DNA of 64,000 bases from Marivivens aquimaris (GTDB lineage: Bacteria > Pseudomonadota > Alphaproteobacteria > Rhodobacterales > Rhodobacteraceae). Below, in pieces: positions 1-8,035 of the stretch. The stretch is from contig NZ_JADBGB010000001.1 of NCBI RefSeq assembly GCF_015220045.1, positions 1,827,001-1,891,000 on the forward strand, given 5' to 3'. The translations under genes were made by a program, and so were the position numbers. The stretch's first letter is position 1; the number at the start of each line of letters is the position of its first letter. Below the pieces are notes generated by a model. The model worked only from the letters and a program-made list of their open reading frames with translations, had not been told where the DNA came from and searched no databases.

Positions 1-203
1 TCCGCCGTCGGCGAACCGTTCAGCATCACGCCGCCCCCACCGTTGACCTGAAGGTCGTGACAACCCGGCATAAAAAGAAACGGCGATTGGTCACCGCTCG
101 CTTGGGTTTCAAAGATCCGTTTGACCTTGCCATCGGCGGTTTCAATCCCGAGCCCCGTTTTCAGGCGGCCGTCGAGAAAGGTAAACTCTGGTGTAATCAA
201 CAT
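1..203 (-). CDS. nagA: N-acetylglucosamine-6-phosphate deacetylase, N-terminal part only
   Basis: The reading frame starts at an ATG at 203 and runs off the left edge, so only about 67 N-terminal residues are visible. They include the strand-rich start of the amidohydrolase fold and the motif LQVNGGGGV. Its Gln and Asn stand where NagA enzymes carry the N-terminal metal-site segment (usually DxQVNGGGG). NagA removes acetate from GlcNAc-6-phosphate or GalNAc-6-phosphate in the cytoplasm. The start overlaps the stop of the upstream ROK kinase gene by one base (TGATG), which indicates translational coupling. A GalNAc-specific AgaA would look the same over this short stretch. Confidence 0.8.
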   Translation of the reverse strand, partial: MLITPEFTFLDGRLKTGLGIETADGKVKRIFETQASGDQSPFLFMPGCHDLQVNGGGGVMLNGSPTA

Positions 204-1114
204 CACTTCGCTCCCGCGAATTCGAGCGCTGCCAGCCCTGCCCCGCGCGCGCCGGAACTGTCGCCATGCAGAGCGAGGCGGATCTTTGGCGCAGCGACAT
301 GGCCAAGGCGATGACGCTCCAGCGCGACCTCAAGCCTGCCCGTCAGGTTCGGAATTTGCGACGCCCCGCCACCGAGTACAATGCACCCCGGATCGAGCAT
401 CACCTGAATTGTATAGAGGCACTCCGCCACAATATCCGTCCAGATGTTCAGAAGGCGCTCGGCTAGGTTGGTGTCGACGACATGGAGTTCATGCGCACCG
501 ATCCGTTGGCCCGTCACATGCTCTGCGATGTTCGCGAAGCCCGTGCCGGACATGTAGTTTTCCATGCAGGCGACCTTGCCGCATCCGCAGGTAAAGACCG
601 GAAGATTGTGACGTGTCGCAGCGCGCAGCGGCACCCCGACGTGACCGATTTCAATCGCGAGGCCGTTTTCGCGGTAGGGCAACTCTCCGTTCAAAACGTA
701 TCCGCCGCCAACGCCGGTGCCGAGGATAAGGCCCATGACCGACACTTCGCCCTGCCCTGCACCATTCATCGCTTCGGAAAACGCGAAGGCCATGCAGTCG
801 TTGATGACGGGGATCGCAACGCCGATGCGGGTCTTTACCGCCGCCTCGATAGAGTGGCCTGTGGACGGGATGTTCGACGCGTAGCAGATGCCCGTTTCGC
901 GGTCGATAACGCCTGGCACGCAGACACCAATGGGCAGGTCCTTCCCGCCCTGCGCGTGCAGCCACTCGATCTGGTCGACCAGCGCGTCGATCATCTCGTC
1001 AAAGCTGGACAAAGGTGTCGGCACGCGCCGCTTTTCAATCGTCGCCGTCTCGGGCCCGTCAAAGAAACGGGCCTCGATTTTGGTGCCGCCAAGGTCGATG
1101 CCGCCGCAAATCAT
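203..1114 (-). CDS. ROK-family N-acetylhexosamine kinase (NagK-like)
   Basis: A 303-residue sugar kinase, matching the usual length of bacterial NagK. It starts with the phosphate-binding motif DLGGTK at about residue 6, has GTGVGGGYV in the middle, and carries the ROK zinc site as EIGHVG followed by CGCGKVACME (the usual glycine before the last Cys is Ala here). It would phosphorylate an imported N-acetylhexosamine at O6 to supply NagA. The ATG at 1114 was chosen because it gives the typical N-terminus and overlaps the agaS stop (ATGA). A longer frame up to 1204 has no homology in its extra part. It is followed directly by nagA. GlcNAc, GalNAc or another N-acyl hexosamine are all possible substrates. 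Confidence 0.85.
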   Translation of the reverse strand: MICGGIDLGGTKIEARFFDGPETATIEKRRVPTPLSSFDEMIDALVDQIEWLHAQGGKDLPIGVCVPGVIDRETGICYASNIPSTGHSIEAAVKTRIGVAIPVINDCMAFAFSEAMNGAGQGEVSVMGLILGTGVGGGYVLNGELPYRENGLAIEIGHVGVPLRAATRHNLPVFTCGCGKVACMENYMSGTGFANIAEHVTGQRIGAHELHVVDTNLAERLLNIWTDIVAECLYTIQVMLDPGCIVLGGGASQIPNLTGRLEVALERHRLGHVAAPKIRLALHGDSSGARGAGLAALEFAGAK

Positions 1115-2157
1115 AGCGGATACAGCTTTACGCCCGATACGACGCGGGACAAGTTCTGGCCTTGGAAAGGATCGTCGATGGGAAGGCCCAAGTCCGCCGA
1201 CCACTTCACCGCCAGCACCTGCGCGAGCAGAACGAAGAGCACGCTATCAACCCGTGGATCGCCGGTGCCTTTGATGTAGAAATCACCACCTCGCCCGAGT
1301 GTCTTCACGGGGATATCGGGGAACTGGCGGCGAATTTCCTCAGCGATATCAGTGTCGTACTGGCGCACATATGCGTCGGGGTGCAACATCACGTAGACCT
1401 GCGTCGACCCATCCACGCCCGCCTTGGGACCGTGACGATAGCCAAGCGTGCTGTCCCACTGGGTCATCGTCTTGCCCGCGGTCAGCTCCAGCACCTTAAG
1501 CGCACTTTCACGCGCCACGCCCGTCAGCGCACCCGCACCAAGGAATACAGCGCGTTCAGGGCGGGCAACCGACATGGCGTCCGCTTTGAAGATCAGGCGT
1601 TCGGCCTCATTGGCCAGTTTCTCTATGTCGCCGCAATCCAACACGCCGAGGCAGGCGAGCGCTGTCATCGTCATCGTAGTAAAGCTCGACGTCATGGCAA
1701 AGCCACTGTCGTGCGTCGCTTCGGGCAACACGATCACGCGCTGGTTCGCGGCCGGACGGGTCGCAAGGGCGCTTTCGCCATTGCAAGTGATGTTCAGGCG
1801 GGCAATGTCAGGACGTTGCGCGTCGAGCAGATCGAGCATTCCGATGGTCTCGGAGCTATTGCCGGAACGCCCGAACTGGATCGCAAGGATTTTGCCAGTC
1901 GCCGACAGATAATCCTGCGGGCAGCCGACCAAATCAGTCGTCGGGACAGCGCGGACTTTGGCGGTGCCGCGCGCGATGATCTCACCGATGAATGCGGACG
2001 TTCCCGCGCCTGACACCCAGATTTCATCGAAATTTTCGGCGGCGATCCATGCCTGCACTTCAGCGGATTTCTCGGACAGAGGCTCGGCCCACGCGCGCCA
2101 GATCGCTGGCTGGGCAGCAATTTCGCCCCAAGTGGCCGAGGTTTTGTAATCGGTCAT
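1111..2157 (-). CDS. agaS: SIS-domain amino-sugar-6-phosphate deaminase/isomerase (AgaS-like)
   Basis: A 348-residue tandem SIS-domain protein. The first sugar-phosphate loop reads VSGAGTSAFIGE and a second QFGRSGNSSET. The stretch THDSGFAMTSSFTTM is characteristic of AgaS-type proteins. AgaS deaminates and isomerises galactosamine-6-phosphate to tagatose-6-phosphate. Related proteins act on other amino-sugar phosphates. It lies between the regulator gene (16-nt gap) and the ROK kinase (4-nt overlap). The same locus also holds nagB, the unrelated enzyme for glucosamine-6-phosphate, so the pair may allow use of two epimers. I infer substrate specificity from the family only. Confidence 0.8.
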   Translation of the reverse strand: MTDYKTSATWGEIAAQPAIWRAWAEPLSEKSAEVQAWIAAENFDEIWVSGAGTSAFIGEIIARGTAKVRAVPTTDLVGCPQDYLSATGKILAIQFGRSGNSSETIGMLDLLDAQRPDIARLNITCNGESALATRPAANQRVIVLPEATHDSGFAMTSSFTTMTMTALACLGVLDCGDIEKLANEAERLIFKADAMSVARPERAVFLGAGALTGVARESALKVLELTAGKTMTQWDSTLGYRHGPKAGVDGSTQVYVMLHPDAYVRQYDTDIAEEIRRQFPDIPVKTLGRGGDFYIKGTGDPRVDSVLFVLLAQVLAVKWSADLGLPIDDPFQGQNLSRVVSGVKLYPL

Positions 2158-2173
2158 GACGTCAACTTTATTT

Positions 2174-3010
2174 TCAGGAAACGAGGATAACTTCGAGCCC
2201 GCGCTGACGCAGCGCCGCGACGTTCGGATCGTCGTCAGGCAGGTCGGTCACGAGGGTCGAAACGCAAGGAATGTCGCAAATCTTGTGAAGTGCGGGCTTT
2301 GAAAACTTGGTGCTGTCGGCCAGCACGATGACACGGGCGGCGGCATCGACCATTGCGCGGTTGTGGGCAGCTTCGTCCTCGCGGAACGTTGACAGGCCCA
2401 GCTGAGCATCGACAGAGTCGGCACCCATGACGAAGGTGTCGAAGCGGTATTCTTTCAGCGAATCCTCGACGAGGCGGCCAGTAAGCGACAGCGCATTCGG
2501 ACGGATACGCCCGCCGGTCAGCATCACCGTATGATGGCGATGCTGCATCGCGTTTTGCGCCACCACCAGACCGGTCGTCATGATGGTCAGCGGCTCCAGT
2601 TCGCCCAGCGCACCAGCAAAGAATTCAGCGGTAGAGCCGTTGTCGATCAGGATCGCCGCGTCCCCTTCGACCAGCGGCACGGCACGTTCGGCAATCTTCT
2701 GTTTCTGGGTCAGGTTGGTGCGGCGACGGTCGACGGCGAGAGGTTCGACAAACCCCGCCCCCCGCGGCTGACGCGCGAGAGAAAGAGCAAGCTCGATCCG
2801 GAAATCGGAGAGCCCAGCAAAGCCGAAGTGGCGACAGAATCGGATGAGTGTCGGCTCCGACGTTCCGATCTCTGCGCAGATATCCTTTGAAGTATTGCGA
2901 ATGAAACGCTCCGTATCGGAGAGCGCCAGATCGCCGATGGCACGCAGCTTCGTCGTGAGTGAGGGCAGCTCTGCCCTGATCTCCGACATGAGGTCACGTT
3001 TTTCGCTCAT
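2174..3010 (-). CDS. Transcriptional regulator with RpiR-type HTH fused to DeoR-type sensor domain
   Basis: A 278-residue protein. Residues about 8-75 look like the N-terminal HTH_6 domain of the RpiR/MurR family, with a recognition segment around SEPTLIRFCRHFGFAGLSDF. That family normally continues with a SIS domain. Here residues from about 110 onward are instead a DeoR/GlpR C-terminal effector domain: ILIDNGSTAEFFA, VMLTGGRIRP, DTFVMGADSVD and VLADSTKF. It is the first gene of the minus-strand amino-sugar operon and is divergent from cutC and the ABC importer, so it probably controls both by sensing a sugar phosphate. The ATG at 3010 follows GGGCGGC at good spacing. The frame remains open to 3865, but that part is antisense to cutC and is not coding. 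Confidence 0.82.
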   Translation of the reverse strand: MSEKRDLMSEIRAELPSLTTKLRAIGDLALSDTERFIRNTSKDICAEIGTSEPTLIRFCRHFGFAGLSDFRIELALSLARQPRGAGFVEPLAVDRRRTNLTQKQKIAERAVPLVEGDAAILIDNGSTAEFFAGALGELEPLTIMTTGLVVAQNAMQHRHHTVMLTGGRIRPNALSLTGRLVEDSLKEYRFDTFVMGADSVDAQLGLSTFREDEAAHNRAMVDAAARVIVLADSTKFSKPALHKICDIPCVSTLVTDLPDDDPNVAALRQRGLEVILVS

Positions 3011-3166
3011 TAAGCCGCCCTTTAGCCAAGATGCGGATTTAGAATTGCTGAAACCATTCTTTATGTCAAACCAATATGTCGGTCGTAAAAATTTTAGTTG
3101 AACAAAAATAATTCTTGAAACGAGTCGCAAAACTTGCTCGTAGTTGTGCAACCAATGGGAGTCACC
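3011..3166. promoter_or_regulatory. Divergent control region of the amino-sugar locus
   Basis: This is an AT-rich 156-nt region between the start codons of the regulator and cutC. It must hold the promoters of both arms. A GGGAG ribosome-binding site for cutC lies about 6 nt before its ATG. AT-rich near-symmetrical sequence around 3085-3115 is a possible operator, but I cannot define the site with confidence. Confidence 0.5.
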
Positions 3167-3883
3167 ATGTACCGCGTTGCACTGGAAGTTTGTATCGATA
3201 CGCCCGACGGCATTGCCGCCGCGATGGGTGCTGATCGCATCGAGCTGTGCTCTTCGCTGGCGCTTGGTGGCCTCACCCCTGGCGTCGGTCTTGTCGCCAG
3301 CGCGATTGCCCAAGGCGCCGAGGTTCACGCTATGGTACGGCCCCGCGCAGGTGATTTCTTCTTCAGCGCTGCTGACATCGACGCGTGCCTCGCCGACATC
3401 GCGTTTCTGCGCACCGCAGGCGTCAAAGGCATCGTCATCGGTGCGGCGAATGAAGACGGCACTATCAATGAAGCGGCCATTGCAGAGATGGTGGCCGAGG
3501 CAGGAAACCTCGACGTGATACTCCACCGCGTGGTCGACATTTCGCCTGATCCCGTTGCGTGCGTCAATGTTGCAAAACGACATAAAATAAAGCGTATCCT
3601 GACATCCGGCGGCGCGTCCAGCGTCCGTGAAGGCCTCCCCGTCATCAAACGAATGATCGCCGCCTCCGAAGGCGTAGAGATCATGGCTGGCGGTGGACTG
3701 ACAATCGCTGACGTGGAGCCGCTCATCGACGCGGGCATCCACGCGGTCCATTCCTCCTGCGGCACGGATATCGCGGCCAAGGGCGCGGTCGGACGCATCG
3801 GACTCAATGCCACCCAGCGAATGACCGATGCCGGAAAAGTCGCGACTTTGAAGGCAGCTATCCACCGGAAAGTGACAGCATGA
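3167..3883 (+). CDS. cutC: CutC-family TIM-barrel protein
   Basis: A 238-residue protein with the CutC N-terminus VALEVCIDTPDG, the following ADRIELCSSLALGGLTPG, and the later ILTSGGASSVREG and IMAGGGLT segments. CutC was named for copper homeostasis in E. coli, but a copper role is doubtful for many members and no enzymatic reaction is firmly established. Here it opens the amino-sugar transport operon and overlaps the next gene by 4 nt, so a role in sugar metabolism is more likely than copper handling. The start at 3167 has GGGAG just upstream. An in-frame ATG at 3134 lacks this and adds no family sequence. Confidence 0.88.
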   Translation: MYRVALEVCIDTPDGIAAAMGADRIELCSSLALGGLTPGVGLVASAIAQGAEVHAMVRPRAGDFFFSAADIDACLADIAFLRTAGVKGIVIGAANEDGTINEAAIAEMVAEAGNLDVILHRVVDISPDPVACVNVAKRHKIKRILTSGGASSVREGLPVIKRMIAASEGVEIMAGGGLTIADVEPLIDAGIHAVHSSCGTDIAAKGAVGRIGLNATQRMTDAGKVATLKAAIHRKVTA

Positions 3884-5019
3884 AGTACGGCATTATCGGC
3901 CTTGGCCACAGGCTCGCCCATCTGGTTCGGTGCTTTGCCGCAGCCGATCAGAGCATTGAATGGGTGGCCGTTGCAGACCCAGATGACGTGCGTATGCCGG
4001 TGTTCGAGCCACTGGACGCAGCGCCGATCCGCTATGATAGCCCAGCACAAATGCTGGCGGAGCATGATCTGGATGTGATCATGATCGGATCGCCCAATCA
4101 CCTGCACCTCGAACACCTTGAATTAGCGCTCAAATCGAACGCGAAATTCATCTTTGCCGAAAAGCCTGTCGTCACGAATATCGAAGAGACGATGGCGCTG
4201 GCCGAGTTGATGGCAGCGCATGATGGCGTCCGCCGCATCCTCGTTGGCATGGTGCTGCGCTACTCCCCGCTCTATCGCGCGCTGACCGACGCGAGCCGCC
4301 AGCACCTTGGCGAGATCATGTCCATCGAGGCCGCCGAGCACATCGCACCCTACCACGGCAGCTTCTTCATGCGCGACTGGCGCCGCGATACCGCGATGTC
4401 GGGCGGCTTCATGCTGGAAAAGTGCTGCCACGACCTCGACCTTTATCAAGGTCTCGTCGGCGCACGTCCGATGGAGGTCGCCTCGTTCGGTGGGCGCAAG
4501 AAATACCTGCCCGAACGCCGTGTCGATGCTGACTATCTGTCAAAGATGAGCCCTCGTTGGGGCGGAGTGAACGATGCCTTCGGCGGCACGGGCGATATCA
4601 TCGATTACCAGACAGCGATCGTGAACTACGCGAACGGCGCGACGCTGGCGTTCCACACCAACCTCAACGTGCCCGACGAATACCGCCGTTTCATGGTGGC
4701 AGGCGTCGACGGTCAGGCCGAGGGCGATTTCCTCCGCAATTACCTGCACGTGACCCTCTCTGACACTGGTGAGCGGATCATCGACAGCACTCCAGGCGAC
4801 GCGACGAACGACGGGCACTACGGCGCGGATGATGCGATGGCGGTGGATATCGTCGCCCACATCAACGGCACTCTGGACCAGCTTCCGCTCAGCGTCATTG
4901 ACGCGCTGGAAGCTGGCGTCACCGCGATGGCGATGGACCTGTCGCGCAACGAAAAACGAATGATCGATCTGGCTCCGGTCTGGGACGATTTCGACAAGGC
5001 TCTGGCGGGCAACGCATGA
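3880..5019 (+). CDS. Gfo/Idh/MocA-family NAD(P)-dependent oxidoreductase
   Basis: A 379-residue protein with an N-terminal Rossmann fold (GIIGLGHRLAHL) and the family motif AEKPV at about residue 90, whose Lys is part of the active site. The C-terminal alpha/beta domain has a conserved CCHDLDLY segment supplying a likely catalytic His/Asp. Such enzymes oxidise or reduce hydroxyls of sugars, inositols or glycosides, and a few act as glycosidases through a transient 3-keto step. It is translationally coupled to cutC and to the first permease by ATGA overlaps, so it probably processes the imported sugar or glycoside. The exact substrate is unknown. Confidence 0.85.
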   Translation: MKYGIIGLGHRLAHLVRCFAAADQSIEWVAVADPDDVRMPVFEPLDAAPIRYDSPAQMLAEHDLDVIMIGSPNHLHLEHLELALKSNAKFIFAEKPVVTNIEETMALAELMAAHDGVRRILVGMVLRYSPLYRALTDASRQHLGEIMSIEAAEHIAPYHGSFFMRDWRRDTAMSGGFMLEKCCHDLDLYQGLVGARPMEVASFGGRKKYLPERRVDADYLSKMSPRWGGVNDAFGGTGDIIDYQTAIVNYANGATLAFHTNLNVPDEYRRFMVAGVDGQAEGDFLRNYLHVTLSDTGERIIDSTPGDATNDGHYGADDAMAVDIVAHINGTLDQLPLSVIDALEAGVTAMAMDLSRNEKRMIDLAPVWDDFDKALAGNA

Positions 5020-5891
5020 AAAAGATCGACTATTTTCCCTACCTTCTCCTGATACCGGCGTTTGCGCTGACGGTGACGATCGTGGCTTGGCCACTGTTCG
5101 AAACCTTCCGCCTGTCGTTCACCAACGCCTCGATGAGGCCATCGTGGAAATACGTCGGCATCGACAACTACGTCGAGATTTTCGAGGACGACTTCTGGGA
5201 GGTTATCCGCCTCACCTTCCTTTGGATGACCTGTTCGGTCGCGCTTAAGATCATCTGCGGAACGTTTGGCGCGGTTCTGCTGAACGCCGCCATTCCGGGC
5301 CGCGCGCTGTTCCGCGTACTCATCATGCCGCCGTGGATCGTGCCGATTGCTGTGGGCGTGTTCATCTGGGCTTGGATGTATAACGGCCAGTTCGGCATGA
5401 TTTCGGGCGTGATGCAGCGCCTCGGCTTGATCGACGGACCGCTGGAATTCCTCGCCTTCGGCAACACCGCATTCCTCGCAACGGTCATCACCGACGTCTG
5501 GATCGGCACGCCGATGGTCGCGCTCTACCTGCTGGCCGCGATGCAATCCATTCCCACGGAATTGCACGAAGCCGCTTGGACCGACGGCGCATCGCGCTTC
5601 TACCGCTTCCGCCGGATCACGCTGCCGCTGATCGCACCTGCGATGGCAACGATGGCCCTGCTGTCCGCGATCTGGACCTTCAATAGCTTCGACATCATCT
5701 GGATCCTGACCGAAGGCGGCCCGCGCGGCTCGACCACGACGATGATCATCGACACCTATAAGACCGCGATCAGCCGCTTCCGCTACGGCGAAGGTGCCGC
5801 CCGAGCCGTGATGATCCTGATCTGCCTTTCGGCCTTCGCCGGAGTTTACCTCGCGCTGCTGTCGCGACTGAGCAAGCGGGGGACTGCCTGA
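5016..5891 (+). CDS. Sugar ABC transporter permease (MalF type)
   Basis: A 291-residue inner-membrane protein with about six transmembrane segments. The cytoplasmic EAA loop reads ELHEAAWTDGASRFYRFRRITLP at about residues 187-209 and docks to the ATPase. It is of the CUT1 class (carbohydrate importers using two different permeases). It overlaps the preceding oxidoreductase by 4 nt and the next permease by 1 nt. With the gene context it should carry an N-acetylhexosamine or a short oligosaccharide of it. Confidence 0.9.
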   Translation: MKKIDYFPYLLLIPAFALTVTIVAWPLFETFRLSFTNASMRPSWKYVGIDNYVEIFEDDFWEVIRLTFLWMTCSVALKIICGTFGAVLLNAAIPGRALFRVLIMPPWIVPIAVGVFIWAWMYNGQFGMISGVMQRLGLIDGPLEFLAFGNTAFLATVITDVWIGTPMVALYLLAAMQSIPTELHEAAWTDGASRFYRFRRITLPLIAPAMATMALLSAIWTFNSFDIIWILTEGGPRGSTTTMIIDTYKTAISRFRYGEGAARAVMILICLSAFAGVYLALLSRLSKRGTA

Positions 5892-6733
5892 TGCTGAACA
5901 AATACACGTGGTGGGAACTGGTCCTGCTGTACCTCGGCGTTGCTGTCTTCCTGCTGTTCGTCCTCGCGCCCTTCGCCGAAGCTTTCGCGGTCTCGCTCCG
6001 CCCGCTCGATGGTCTGTTCAACATTCCTTACGAGTTCATCACCGATGACATGACGTTCGAGAACTATTCGATCATGTGGAAATCGGTGCCGAACCTCGCG
6101 CTCTATATCTGGAACAGTTTCTTCATCGCGTGCTGCGTGACGATCCTCGCCCTGATCTGCATCATCCCCGCCGCCTATTCCTTCGGTCGCTTCACTTACC
6201 GTGGACGTGACGGGCTGCTGGCGATGTTCCTCGGCATCAACATGGTCGGTGCCGCAGTGCTCATCATTCCGCTCTACAAGCTGATGCTGGCGCTCGGACT
6301 TCTGAATACCTACTGGTCGATGATTATCCCTGGTGCAGCGTTCTGCGTACCGACCGGTATCTTCCTGATGCGCAGCTATTTCCTGCGTATCCCCAAAGAG
6401 CTTGAAGAAGCCGCCTACGTCGACGGTGCTTCGCGTCTCTACACCCTATGGCGCGTCATCCTCCCGGTCGCGCTTCCCGGCATCATGGTTGTGACCATTG
6501 CCACTTTCATTACCGCCTATGCGCAGCAGTTCCTGTTTGCCCTCACCTTCAACTCGAAGGACGCCTACAAGCCGCTGCCCGTGGGACTCTACGATTTCTT
6601 CGGCCACCAGACCGTTCACTGGAACGAACTGATGGCTGCAAGTCTGGTCGGCATCTCTCCGGTGTTGATCCTTTACGTCTTCCTACAACGCTACATCGTC
6701 GCCGGGTTGACCTCCGGCGCGGTGAAGGAGTGA
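5891..6733 (+). CDS. Sugar ABC transporter permease (MalG type)
   Basis: A 280-residue second permease of the CUT1 importer with about six hydrophobic segments. Its EAA loop, ELEEAAYVDGASRLYTLWRV, lies in the second half. The C-terminus ends in the usual YIVAGLTSGAVK. The start overlaps the stop of the MalF-type gene by one base (TGATG), so the two subunits are made in equal amounts. It is followed after 33 nt by the binding-protein gene. Confidence 0.9.
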   Translation: MLNKYTWWELVLLYLGVAVFLLFVLAPFAEAFAVSLRPLDGLFNIPYEFITDDMTFENYSIMWKSVPNLALYIWNSFFIACCVTILALICIIPAAYSFGRFTYRGRDGLLAMFLGINMVGAAVLIIPLYKLMLALGLLNTYWSMIIPGAAFCVPTGIFLMRSYFLRIPKELEEAAYVDGASRLYTLWRVILPVALPGIMVVTIATFITAYAQQFLFALTFNSKDAYKPLPVGLYDFFGHQTVHWNELMAASLVGISPVLILYVFLQRYIVAGLTSGAVKE

Positions 6734-6766
6734 CGAAAAATCATGGTCCAACAAGGGAATATAACA

Positions 6767-7978
6767 ATGAAAGCCAAGGCACTATTTCTTGCTACGACTG
6801 CGGTTCTGGGGTTTGCCTCCGCTGCCGCTGCACAGACTGAAATCCACCTGATCAACTGTGGCGCTGCTGCCGACCCGCAGAACCCGCTTCAGGAAGAACA
6901 TGCGAAAGCATGGGAAGCCGAAAACCCCGATTACTCGGTCGTCTTCGAGTATGTTCCGTGGGGTTCGTGCCAGGAACGCGCCATCACCCTTGCTTCGGCT
7001 GGTGACCCCGTTGCTGCGTCCTACATGGGTTCGCGCGTGCTCAAGCAGCTCGCAGAAAGCGACCTGATCATCCCGTTCGACCTGACCGAAGAAGAACTCG
7101 GCACCTATGAAGACTCCGTTCTGTCGACCGTCATGTTCGACGGCGAAGTCTGGGGCCTGCCGCGCGCCTTCTCGACCAAGGCACTCTACTGGAACAAGGG
7201 TCTCTTCGAAGAAGCCGGCCTCGATATGCCGGACGGCCCGCAGACTTGGGAAGACGTCGTGACCGCTGCCAAAGCGATCACCGAAAACACCGACGCTGCC
7301 GGCATCGGCCTTCCCGCTGCCGACTTCGACAACACCATGCACGAGTGGTTGAACTGGCTCTACTCGAACGGCGGTGAAGTCATCAACGCAGACGGCGAGA
7401 TCGTGTTCGACTCTCCCGAGGTCGTCGAAGCCCTCCAGCTCTACGCTGATCTGGCCGACTACACCGAAGAAGGTCCGCTGGCATACGACCGCGGCAAGCT
7501 CGAGCCGCTCTTCGCTGAAGAAGCTATCGGCATGTACACCAACGGTGGTTGGGGTCGTAACACCGCAGGCGACATCGACTACGGCATCACGCTGATCCCG
7601 TCGGGCCCGTCGGGCGACCACGGCACCCTGCTGATCACCGACAGCCTTGTCGTGTTCAAAGGTTCGGGCGTCGAAGAAGCGACTCTCGACCTGATCACCT
7701 ACATGACCGCTCCGGAACAGCAGTCGGCATTCGACATCGCCGGTGGTTGGACCCCGATCCGCCAGACCATGGATACCGAGAACCTCGTTGCCGAAGACCC
7801 GTCGTGGGAGCCGTTCGTCGTCTCCGTTCCGACCGGTGGCCCCGAGCCGCTTCTCTATGACTACGTCGCTATGCAGGACGTGATCAACGAAGCCATCCAG
7901 TCGGTCCTGACCGGTGAAGTATCGGCAGAAGAAGCCGCTGCCGAAGCCCAGTCGGAACTCGAAGATCTGAACGAGTAA
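6767..7978 (+). CDS. Sugar ABC transporter periplasmic binding protein
   Basis: A 403-residue extracellular solute-binding protein (family 1). It has a Sec signal peptide MKAKALFLATTAVLGFASAAAAQ with cleavage probably after AAA-Q. The mature protein contains a lobe-1 pattern typical of CUT1 receptors, and tryptophan-rich segments (WGLPRAFSTKALYWNKG, WLNWLYSNGG) suit stacking of a sugar ring. The start at 6767 was chosen over an ATG at 6743 because it gives a clean signal peptide and follows AAGGGAA. A stable stem-loop follows the stop, which should favour high expression of this subunit. Confidence 0.9.
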   Translation: MKAKALFLATTAVLGFASAAAAQTEIHLINCGAAADPQNPLQEEHAKAWEAENPDYSVVFEYVPWGSCQERAITLASAGDPVAASYMGSRVLKQLAESDLIIPFDLTEEELGTYEDSVLSTVMFDGEVWGLPRAFSTKALYWNKGLFEEAGLDMPDGPQTWEDVVTAAKAITENTDAAGIGLPAADFDNTMHEWLNWLYSNGGEVINADGEIVFDSPEVVEALQLYADLADYTEEGPLAYDRGKLEPLFAEEAIGMYTNGGWGRNTAGDIDYGITLIPSGPSGDHGTLLITDSLVVFKGSGVEEATLDLITYMTAPEQQSAFDIAGGWTPIRQTMDTENLVAEDPSWEPFVVSVPTGGPEPLLYDYVAMQDVINEAIQSVLTGEVSAEEAAAEAQSELEDLNE

Positions 7979-7987
7979 GCCACTATC

Positions 7988-8010
7988 GGAGGCGGCACCA
8001 CGCCGCCTCC
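7988..8010 (+). repeat. GC-rich stem-loop after the binding-protein gene
   Basis: The arms GGAGGCGGC (7988-7996) and GCCGCCTCC (8002-8010) pair perfectly around a 5-nt loop. No T-run follows, so it is not a full terminator. It probably protects the upstream binding-protein mRNA end or partly attenuates transcription into the ATPase gene. Confidence 0.7.
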
Positions 8011-8035
8011 CCCACCCCATTTACAGGACTGCGAT

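Noticed and set aside
3011..3865. A 285-codon N-terminal extension of the regulator gene.
   Set aside because: It lies antisense to cutC, has no family similarity, and the true start at 3010 has a ribosome-binding site and gives the HTH at the N-terminus.
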